Of a stretch of 10,546 nt of DNA, positions 1 through 7,256 are shown piece after piece. The position numbers and the translations under genes were made by a program. Numbering within the stretch: position 1 is the first letter of the stretch; each line of letters starts with the position of its first letter. The notes under the pieces were generated by a model that had not been told where the DNA came from, did not search any database, and saw only the letters and a program-made list of their open reading frames with translations. The stretch lies in contig JAJNDJ010000013.1 in the NCBI GenBank assembly GCA_021156345.1, positions 1-10,546 of the forward strand, in the 5' to 3' direction. Source of the DNA: Rubrobacteraceae bacterium (GTDB lineage: Bacteria > Actinomycetota > Rubrobacteria > Rubrobacterales > Rubrobacteraceae).

Positions 1-827
1 GGGTCGTCGAGTTGAGATCATCCTCCGGCGATGAACCTGTGCTCGACGGTGAGTCTGGTGAGATCGTGTCACTCCCTGCAGGTGCCAGCATGGTCCTGCT
101 CACCCCCTATCTCTCGGAGAGGCGACAGCCCGACGACGAGCCCAACCGGCTCTGGATCTCCACCCTGAACCTGCCTGTGAACTTCAATGATTATCTGGAC
201 CGTAACGGGTCACCCATCAAGTACCGCTACGTCAAGGAGACCTGGCCAGCAGTCTACTACCAGACGGTCTACGCCACTGAGGTAGGTAGCGCCGAGATGC
301 CCTCGGCGGGAAGGGCTTTTACCCCGGAGCTGATCACTCGCCTCGTCGCGAATGGGGTCAGGGTCGTGCCACTAATATTGCACACGGGCGTAGCAAGCCT
401 GGAAGACGACGAGCCGCCCTATGAGGAGTTCTACCGTGTCCCTCCTGAGACCGCAGCCGCGATCAACGCGGCCCGCCGTGCGGGCCGCAGGGTGGTGGCC
501 GTCGGAACCACAGTCGTGCGCGCCCTCGAGACGGTCACCGATAGGGACGGCTCGACCCATTCAGGCGAGGGCTGGACCGATATCTTCATAACCCCAGAGC
601 GCGGCATACGGTCCGTTGACGCGATGCTGACGGGGCTGCACGAACCGCGCTCCACCCATCTGTCTATGCTCGAGGCGCTCGTCGGAAGCGTGTCGGAATG
701 CCAACTTGCCACCTCCGGCACGGAGCATCTCGAAGTCGCCTACTCCGAAGCCCTGAAAAGAGGCTACCTCTGGCACGAGTTCGGAGACCTGCATTTGATC
801 TTGCCAGGTCACCGAGAAGCTCACTAG
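1..827 (+). CDS. queA: QueA-like S-adenosylmethionine:tRNA ribosyltransferase-isomerase, 5'-truncated by window edge
   Basis: The reading frame is open from base 3 (residues VVELR before the first possible TTG start at 12), so the gene begins outside the window; about 274 residues are visible against roughly 340 or more for the family, and the stop is TAG at 825-827. Family matches seen: SAEMPSAGRAFT, a block around HTGVASLE (381-404), the RVPPETAAAINAARR segment, AVGTTVVRALE, TDIFITPERG, DAMLTGLHEPRST and a C-terminal YLWHEFGDLHLIL. QueA transfers and isomerises the ribosyl part of SAM onto 7-aminomethyl-7-deazaguanine in tRNA, the penultimate queuosine step, in the cytoplasm. This copy belongs to a divergent group: the usual HxGxGTF is HTGVASL and the usual NFHLPKST is GLHEPRST. 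The family call is firm; the queuosine role is only inferred, and no other queuosine gene is visible here. Its 3' end faces a convergent lipoprotein gene. Confidence 0.85.
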   Translation, partial: VVELRSSSGDEPVLDGESGEIVSLPAGASMVLLTPYLSERRQPDDEPNRLWISTLNLPVNFNDYLDRNGSPIKYRYVKETWPAVYYQTVYATEVGSAEMPSAGRAFTPELITRLVANGVRVVPLILHTGVASLEDDEPPYEEFYRVPPETAAAINAARRAGRRVVAVGTTVVRALETVTDRDGSTHSGEGWTDIFITPERGIRSVDAMLTGLHEPRSTHLSMLEALVGSVSECQLATSGTEHLEVAYSEALKRGYLWHEFGDLHLILPGHREAH

Positions 828-1488
828 TACAGAAGGCCACAGGAGCCCTGCTCCACACTCGAGGATAGACATCTCTCACGGAGCCTCGCCCTTGGCGCTC
901 TACCTGACACTTCATATTCATGTACACGCGACAACCACCGAGGCCCGGTTCGAGGTCCCTGGCGGTCCGATTGAGGACGTAGACGAAGCCAACGTTGTCA
1001 TCTTTGCCGAGTAGACCCGTCTGCGTCAGGCTGATCTTGAGCAGTCTCAGTTGCTCTCCCTTTCTGTGTCTCTTGGCGAAGTACCGGAGCAGTTCGCCCT
1101 GGTCGTAGGTAACGAAGCCGCTCTCTATTCTGCCTTCTGTGTCGACCTCGCTTACGGTGTACCAGGACCACGGATCGTAGCCCCTCTCCGCGAAGTCAGG
1201 GGGACTGGGGCCCTCGGACAGGAAGAAGATGCGGGAAAGGCTCGCCTGATCCCCGCTGTTGAAAGCATTGACGAAGGAGATTACGAGCCCGGCCAACTGG
1301 CGTGGGTGGCAACCCTCAGGGAGCGAGGCGTCGTCGCTGGTGACTATCACCCGTGTAGGCTCCTGGTAAATTACAGGTGTAGGCTGTCTATTCCTGCCCT
1401 CCGACTGCGACTTCCCTTTATCCCGATCTTGCTCGCACCCAACAAGGAGGCAAAGGAGTGCCAGGATAGGTAGAATCGCCGTTTTCAT
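664..1488 (-). CDS. Putative lipoprotein of unknown function (C-terminal end doubtful)
   Basis: Start chosen at the ATG at 1488 because it opens directly with a lipoprotein signal peptide: MKTA, a hydrophobic stretch to residue 17 and the lipobox LVGC with lipidated Cys18. A GTG at 1521 would add 12 polar residues in front of the signal and is less likely. After a charged, Pro-rich linker (about 19-55) comes a globular part (about 60-190) with GCHPRQLAGLVISFVNAFNSGD, compatible with an NTF2/SnoaL-like fold in which a helix carries an 'AFN.GD' motif; this fold call is from memory of similar proteins and is tentative. Cys60, Cys186 and Cys194 could form disulfides outside the membrane. The protein would be anchored to the outer face of the membrane. 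From about residue 205 on, the translation becomes Arg-rich and low quality, and the last 164 bases are antisense to queA. The real stop may be near 824 or 876 after a frameshift. Function not recognised. Confidence 0.6.
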   Translation of the reverse strand: MKTAILPILALLCLLVGCEQDRDKGKSQSEGRNRQPTPVIYQEPTRVIVTSDDASLPEGCHPRQLAGLVISFVNAFNSGDQASLSRIFFLSEGPSPPDFAERGYDPWSWYTVSEVDTEGRIESGFVTYDQGELLRYFAKRHRKGEQLRLLKISLTQTGLLGKDDNVGFVYVLNRTARDLEPGLGGCRVYMNMKCQVERQGRGSVRDVYPRVWSRAPVAFCTSELLGDLARSNAGLRTRARGSLFSGLRSRRLRDAPCRRWQVGIPTRFRRAPRA

Positions 1489-1540
1489 AGGAGAGTCCGA
1501 GTTTGCCCTGCCTTCCACCACCCCGCATGGCCGACTCCAT

Positions 1541-1546
1541 TCTATA
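1541..1546 (-). promoter_or_regulatory. Possible -10 element upstream of the lipoprotein gene
   Basis: On the minus strand the hexamer TATAGA (followed by AT) lies about 50 bases before the lipoprotein ATG. No convincing -35 is found 16-18 bases upstream (the sequence there is near TAACCC), so this rests on the -10 match alone. The rest of the 1489-1672 gap shows no gene and no convincing terminator. Confidence 0.25.
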
Positions 1547-1672
1547 CCGGCAGTGGTAAATACGGGTTAGCGATGGCTCAAAGCAGCTTGCAGAGGTACC
1601 GATCCTCCGCGATTCATGCGTTCGCCCAGGAGCGACTGATGATCAGCGAAAGGTACAAGCCGAAATGCTCTT

Positions 1673-2290
1673 CTAAAGAGAGATCAGACCGTGACGCGCG
1701 CCCTGGCTGACCGCCTCGGCGCGGTTGCTCACCCCGAGCTTGGAGTAGATCGAGGAGATATGGAACTTGACGGTATGTTCGCTGATGTGTAGATCGCGTG
1801 CGATCATCTTGTTGGACAGCCCATGCCCGACCAGGCCGAGCACCTCGCTCTCACGCGCGGTCAGCGGCTCCGAGAGCTCTTCGACTGCCGCCGCAGGCTC
1901 GTCGAGCAACCGCTCGGCCAGGGTCTTCGGGAGCACGGTCAGGCCCTGGGCCACTGCGGCGACAGCGGCACCCAGCTCCTCCGACGGGGCGTCAGGCGGC
2001 ACGACGCCCCAACCCCTAAGAGACAGAGTGCGCAGCCTGGACGCCGTGCTCTCATCCTCCGAGAGCAGCAGTAGCGACTGCGTCCCGTCTTCCGAAACGG
2101 AGAGCGCAGTCTCTTCCAGCAACTCCTCGTCAGCGACGAGCACCACGTCGGCACCAGAGAGCGGGGGAACGGGCCCGGCGGATAGCCCGGCTTCGCCGAC
2201 CACAAGCAAGTCGGCGGCCTCGAGCATCGAACGCAGCCCCGCCCGCATAGTTGGCGTCGGGGCCACGACGAACACCCGCGTAGGCGTCAT
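1673..2290 (-). CDS. LuxR/NarL-type regulator with degenerate receiver domain
   Basis: A 205-residue protein with the NarL/FixJ layout: N-terminal receiver-like domain (about 4-115), linker, and C-terminal LuxR-type helix-turn-helix (about 140-205) with LTARESEVL, GLSNKMIARDLHISEHTVKFH and the SKLGVSNRAEAV ending. The DNA-binding half is complete and typical. The receiver half is not: the paired acidic residues after the first strand are Ala10-Pro11, the phospho-acceptor position in GADVVLVADE is Ala53 (an Asp follows one residue late), and the conserved Lys is replaced around Pro99. Ser77 still occupies the Ser/Thr position. It is therefore probably not phosphorylated by a histidine kinase and may respond to a ligand, a partner or its own level. 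Its ATG (2290-2288) overlaps the upstream protease stop TGA in ATGA, and no good ribosome-binding site precedes it, so translation is probably coupled. Likely regulator of its own operon or of envelope/proteostasis genes (inference). Confidence 0.9.
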   Translation of the reverse strand: MTPTRVFVVAPTPTMRAGLRSMLEAADLLVVGEAGLSAGPVPPLSGADVVLVADEELLEETALSVSEDGTQSLLLLSEDESTASRLRTLSLRGWGVVPPDAPSEELGAAVAAVAQGLTVLPKTLAERLLDEPAAAVEELSEPLTARESEVLGLVGHGLSNKMIARDLHISEHTVKFHISSIYSKLGVSNRAEAVSQGARHGLISL

Positions 2291-3174
2291 GCGGCGCGTC
2301 CCGACTCTTCCAGGCGCACTTCCATGACCATGATTTTACCGCCGCGCATGAGCCGCAAAGAGACGACATCACCGGCGTGTGCCATGGTCTCCAACAAGGT
2401 CCCTGCCTCCCCGAGCGGTTTCCCGGCGATGGCGAGCAAGACATCGCCGACCAGCAGGCCGGCCATGTCGGCGGCGCCACCGGTCTCGACGCCGGCGATC
2501 ACGAGCCCGGCAGTACCTGCTTCCCGGCGCAAGAATGCCGGAAGCTCGACGGGCAAGACCCTGATGCCTAGCCTCGGACGGCGTTCTCCGGCGACCCAGG
2601 CTTGTGCTTCGTTGCTTGGGATAGAGAGCGCCATAAGGCCGAATATCATGGCGTTGATGGCGACGACCTCACCCCTTGCGTTCAGGAGCGGCCCGCCCGA
2701 GTTTCCTGGCGCGAGGGCCACGTCCGACCTCACGTAGCGCGCGGAGGAACCCCGGCCGGGACCGCGAAGCTCACCAACACCGCCAACGATACCGGCGCTT
2801 ACGGCCCCGACACTTCCCCAGGGATGCCCGATAGCGTAGACCAGTTCGCCAACACGAAGGGCGTCAGAATCCCCGACGGGAGCAGCCGGCAGGTCTCCGT
2901 GGTCGCCCTCCAACCTGAGCAGCGCGAGGTCAAGGTCAAGGCCACTCTTTACTACATCAGCCTCGAGCGTCCGGCCGTCGCGGAGGGCAACCCTGATATT
3001 GCCTCTCCGGCGCCTTCCTGAGACCACATGATGGTTCGTCAGGACGAGGCCGTCGCCCGGCCAGATCACACCCGCGCCGACACCCTGGCCGCTACTGCGT
3101 ACCTGTACGACGCTCCTCTGTACGCCCTCTATCATCCGCACGGCAGCCAGGGCGGCGGAGGAGTATTCGGCCAT
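2287..3174 (-). CDS. HtrA/DegP-like S1C serine protease with PDZ domain (second of tandem pair)
   Basis: A 295-residue trypsin-like protease of the HtrA type. The triad is complete: His49 in LTNHHVV, Asp82 in LDLDLALLRL, Ser159 in APGNSGGPLL. A single PDZ domain follows (about 201-290) with RLGIRVLPV and VGDVLLAIAGKPL. HtrA enzymes degrade or refold damaged proteins, the PDZ recognising C-termini or exposed hydrophobic segments. Unlike DegP/DegS or typical Gram-positive HtrA, there is no signal peptide or membrane segment: the protein starts MAEYSSAALAAV and goes straight into the protease domain, so it should be cytosolic unless exported another way. The ATG at 3174 has a GGAG about 7 bases upstream that lies by the stop of the first protease (11-bp gap), and its own stop overlaps the regulator start by 4 bp. 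It differs clearly in sequence from its neighbour, so the duplication is old. Confidence 0.92.
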   Translation of the reverse strand: MAEYSSAALAAVRMIEGVQRSVVQVRSSGQGVGAGVIWPGDGLVLTNHHVVSGRRRRGNIRVALRDGRTLEADVVKSGLDLDLALLRLEGDHGDLPAAPVGDSDALRVGELVYAIGHPWGSVGAVSAGIVGGVGELRGPGRGSSARYVRSDVALAPGNSGGPLLNARGEVVAINAMIFGLMALSIPSNEAQAWVAGERRPRLGIRVLPVELPAFLRREAGTAGLVIAGVETGGAADMAGLLVGDVLLAIAGKPLGEAGTLLETMAHAGDVVSLRLMRGGKIMVMEVRLEESGRAA

Positions 3175-3185
3175 CTCCCGAACTC

Positions 3186-4088
3186 CTAATCGCGCTCGCC
3201 CACGGTGATCTCGATCTCCGCGAGCTCGCCGCCGCGCACGAGCCCGAGGGGTACAGAACTCCCGACCCTGTCTCCTGCAAGCAGCACGAGCAGATCGTCA
3301 GTGTCCTCGACGGGCTGTCCGTCAAGCGTCGCCAGGATGTCGCCTACGATGAGGCCACCACGCCCAGCGGGACTACCGTCCTCCACGCCTACGACCAGCA
3401 GTCCGCCCCTCTGCGTGAGGCCGAGCCGCTGTCCGTCGGGGAGGCGCACCGGCTGGCTCAGGATGCCCAGGTATCCCCGCTTGACGGAGCCCCTCTCCGA
3501 GAGCGTCCCCGCGGTACGCCAGGCCAGGTCGGCAGGTATGGCGAACGCCGCGCCGCGGCCCCAGCCCGAGACCAGAATGCCCAGCACGTTCCCCAGCACG
3601 TCGATGAGAGGTCCTCCCGAGAATCCGGGGTACGGCGTCGCGTCGGTCTGGATGTAACGTTCCAGCCTCGGTCCCCGCCGGGTACGGACCGGGCCCCCGA
3701 CGGTGCTAACCACCCCCAGGGTGGCCCTAGGTCCTTCGCCGCGGGAGTGGCTGCCCACGGCCAGCGAGATCTGGCCGACCCGGGCTTCACCTTCCGCTGG
3801 CATCGCGGGCTCGATGTCGAGGCTCTCCACGTTCAGCACCGCAAGGTCCGTAGAGGGATCCCTCCCCGCGAACCGCGCCGTCAGGGTCCTTCCGTCGGCG
3901 GTCTCTACTGAGAGGTCTTCCTCGCGCTCGAGCACGTGGCTCGCCGTCAGCACCTTGTTCTGCGCAAAGACCAGCCCGCTCCCAGAACGACGCCTCCGTC
4001 CGTTCACCCGCACGATCGACGTCGCCACATTCTCTACCGCATCTGCCATACCGTCCGACAGGGCGGCCAAAGTATCCGTGTGCTCCAT
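3186..4088 (-). CDS. HtrA/DegP-like S1C serine protease with PDZ domain (first of tandem pair)
   Basis: A 300-residue trypsin-like protease: His51 in LTASHVL, Asp81 in DPSTDLAVL, Ser157 in YPGFSGGPL, so the triad is intact; the residue before the catalytic Ser is Phe rather than the usual Asn. A PDZ domain occupies about 205-298 (RGYLGIL, GLIVGDILATLDGQPV). Residues 110-145 (GSHSRGEGPRATLGVV and on) correspond to the activation-loop region of the family. The N-terminus (MEHTDTLAALSDGMADAVEN) has no signal peptide or membrane helix, so a cytosolic location is predicted. Start ATG at 4088 is supported by an AGGAGA ribosome-binding site about 6 bases upstream. First gene of the protease-protease-regulator operon, transcribed away from the dehydratase gene. 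The role in protein quality control is inferred from family; the substrate is unknown. Confidence 0.92.
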   Translation of the reverse strand: MEHTDTLAALSDGMADAVENVATSIVRVNGRRRRSGSGLVFAQNKVLTASHVLEREEDLSVETADGRTLTARFAGRDPSTDLAVLNVESLDIEPAMPAEGEARVGQISLAVGSHSRGEGPRATLGVVSTVGGPVRTRRGPRLERYIQTDATPYPGFSGGPLIDVLGNVLGILVSGWGRGAAFAIPADLAWRTAGTLSERGSVKRGYLGILSQPVRLPDGQRLGLTQRGGLLVVGVEDGSPAGRGGLIVGDILATLDGQPVEDTDDLLVLLAGDRVGSSVPLGLVRGGELAEIEITVGERD

Positions 4089-4097
4089 GGTTCTCTC

Positions 4098-4103
4098 CTG
4101 ATC
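4098..4103 (-). promoter_or_regulatory. Approximate ribosome-binding site of the protease operon
   Basis: On the minus strand the sequence just before the ATG at 4088 reads CAGGAGAGAACC, a good Shine-Dalgarno match that fixes this start. Exact placement is within a few bases. No clear sigma-70 promoter for this operon could be picked out in 4104-4240. Confidence 0.5.
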
Positions 4104-4159
4104 CTGTTGGTTTACATGGATACTCTATCCCCGGGCTACGGGCGGAACATCACCCGTCC

Positions 4160-4201
4160 GGCTAGTTTCTGCCCGGAAGAACGGCTAGTCACTACTAGTC
4201 C
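4160..4201. repeat. Repeated GGCTAGT heptamer with inverted partner between divergent genes
   Basis: GGCTAGT occurs at 4160-4166 and again at 4183-4189, start-to-start distance 23 bp (about two helical turns). The second copy is followed after four bases by ACTAGTCC (4194-4201), giving an imperfect inverted repeat. It lies in the 221-bp gap between the protease operon (minus) and the dehydratase gene (plus), so it could be an operator for one or both. No binding protein is known from the sequence; chance occurrence of a 7-mer pair is possible. Confidence 0.35.
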
Positions 4202-4237
4202 ATGTCGTTCCCTGAACCCGGTACCTGATGCCGAAGG

Positions 4238-4243
4238 TAGAAT
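4238..4243 (+). promoter_or_regulatory. Possible -10 element for the dehydratase gene
   Basis: TAGAAT matches the TATAAT consensus at five of six positions and lies 66 bases before the ATG at 4310. No good -35 is present at 16-18 bp spacing (the region reads near GAACCCGG), so it would be a weak or activator-dependent promoter if real. Confidence 0.3.
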
Positions 4244-4309
4244 GAAAAGGGAACGTCTGGGAAGTCATGTTGCCGCCTGCGCACATGGATTATCGGTGGA
4301 AGGGAGAAC

Positions 4310-6031
<1,722 letters not shown>

Positions 6032-6070
6032 CCCTCAACGCGTCGCCAGGGTGGTCTCTGTATCCCGCGA

Positions 6071-6766
6071 TTACCAGGGTACCGGGCGGCGGTCCTGGAA
6101 GAAGCCGCCTGAGGGGCCGCTGTTTGGTAGCGTCGCCGCCCAGACGAGGGCTTCCGCGCCTTCCTCGACGGAGCGCGTGGCGCCTGAACCGCCCATGTCG
6201 GTCTGCACCCACCCGGGATTTACCGCATTGACGAGGATGCCGCTCCCGCGCAGTTCAGAGGCCAGGATGCGTGTAAGGGCGTTGAGGGCGGTCTTCGAGA
6301 CGCGGTAGCCCGGGGAGCCGCCACCCATGTCCTCCAGCGCAGCGAGTCCCGTCGAGACGTTGACGATCCGCCCGTAGCCGTTGCGCCGCATGAGGGGGAT
6401 GGCTATCTCGCACAGGCGCCAGGCCCCGAACAGGTTCGCCTCCAGGCTCTCCTTCACCAGGTCGAGGTCGGCGTCTACACCGCGCTGGCCCTCGTCGTTG
6501 GAAATACCTGCATTGTTCACCAGAACGTCCAGTCGTCCGAACTCCTCCTCGATAGAGCGCGAGAGCAGCTCGACGCTCTCGGGGTCTGCCACGTCAAGCT
6601 GCCGGACGATCACGCCGTCAGGGAGTCCCGCTGCTGCGGCCCTGCCTTGCTCATCGTCGCGGGCGCCCATGACGACCGTGTAGCTCCTCTCGGCGAGCTG
6701 GCGGCAGACCTCCAGCCCGATCCCCCTGTTTCCCCCACTTACCAAGGCGATGCGTCCGTTCTCCAT
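6071..6766 (-). CDS. Short-chain dehydrogenase/reductase (SDR), carbonyl-reductase-like
   Basis: A 231-residue classical SDR with a Rossmann fold. Cofactor motif SGGNRGIG (10-17), NNAG at 84-87, active-site Asn111, Ser138 (VNVSTG), Tyr154 and Lys158 (GYRVSK). Arg36 at the end of the second strand suggests NADPH rather than NADH. The C-terminus GGFFQDRRPVPW resembles a group of carbonyl/menthol-type reductases; the true substrate is unknown. The start is the ATG at 6766, because GGGAGGT sits 6 bases upstream; an ATG at 6781 adds five residues and overlaps that ribosome-binding site. It begins 28 bp after the LOG-like gene and is likely last in the helicase operon. It converges on the dehydratase gene. 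Confidence 0.9.
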   Translation of the reverse strand: MENGRIALVSGGNRGIGLEVCRQLAERSYTVVMGARDDEQGRAAAAGLPDGVIVRQLDVADPESVELLSRSIEEEFGRLDVLVNNAGISNDEGQRGVDADLDLVKESLEANLFGAWRLCEIAIPLMRRNGYGRIVNVSTGLAALEDMGGGSPGYRVSKTALNALTRILASELRGSGILVNAVNPGWVQTDMGGSGATRSVEEGAEALVWAATLPNSGPSGGFFQDRRPVPW

Positions 6767-6794
6767 CGTTCGACCTCCCATCGCTCACGCGTTC

Positions 6795-7256
6795 CTATCC
6801 ACCGATAAGCCCGAACGCCGCTTCGACAGCCCCCCGAGGTGAGGACCTGGTAATCACGTGCTCACCGAGATCCCAGCCTTCCAGGACCACCACGGGGCGT
6901 CCGACCTTTCTGGCGAGCCCTATCTCCGAAAGCGTCCCGTACTCGCCACCAACGGCGATGACAACGTCTCCGGAGCACACCACGGCAAGGTTTCTTGCCT
7001 GGCCCGCGCCCGTTGCTACAGAGTACGTAAGATACCCGTTCTGCCTCCGTCGATCCTCGTCGGGCAGGATGCCTATGGCCGTTCCACCGGCCTCTGTGGC
7101 CCCGCGGGCTGCGGCCTCCATCACGCCGGAGAGTCCGCCACAGACCACGGTTCCTCCCTTCTCGGTGACGAGCCTGCCGACTTCGCGTGCCTTCTCATAG
7201 AGACCTCCCGCTGCGGTCCCCGAGCCTACGACTGCCACGTAAGGCCTGTCCGTCAC
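6795..7256 (-). CDS. LOG-like / TIGR00725-type nucleotide-binding protein
   Basis: A 153-residue Rossmann-like protein with the features of the lysine-decarboxylase-like/LOG superfamily: VAVVGSGTA near the N-terminus, VCGGLSGVMEAAARGA (about 38-53), and AVGGEYGTLSEIGLA (about 101-115) in place of the PGGxGTxxE signature of cytokinin-activating phosphoribohydrolases. Relatives are called TIGR00725 family proteins; some related proteins hydrolyse nucleoside monophosphates or bind molybdenum cofactor. The leading Pro of the signature is Val, so LOG enzyme activity is uncertain. The start is GTG at 7256-7254, overlapping the helicase TGA by 4 bp (GTGA), which implies translational coupling. Cytoplasmic; role in this operon unknown. 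Confidence 0.85.
   Translation of the reverse strand: MTDRPYVAVVGSGTAAGGLYEKAREVGRLVTEKGGTVVCGGLSGVMEAAARGATEAGGTAIGILPDEDRRRQNGYLTYSVATGAGQARNLAVVCSGDVVIAVGGEYGTLSEIGLARKVGRPVVVLEGWDLGEHVITRSSPRGAVEAAFGLIGG

Noticed and set aside
561..872. Minus-strand open frame antisense to the end of queA
   Set aside because: It lies mostly opposite conserved QueA sequence and has no recognisable domain; considered only as a possible shifted frame for the lipoprotein tail.
1051..1473. Plus-strand open frame of about 140 codons
   Set aside because: It is a shadow of the lipoprotein gene, which has a clear signal peptide and lipobox on the other strand.
1640..1685. Short inverted repeats after the regulator gene (CTCTT cta AAGAG; near-palindrome around TGATGATCAG)
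   Set aside because: Stems too short or loops too small for a convincing terminator.
4104..4240. SigB- or sigma-70-type promoter for the protease operon
   Set aside because: Candidate boxes near GGGGATAGAGTATCC do not pair with a good -35 at acceptable spacing.
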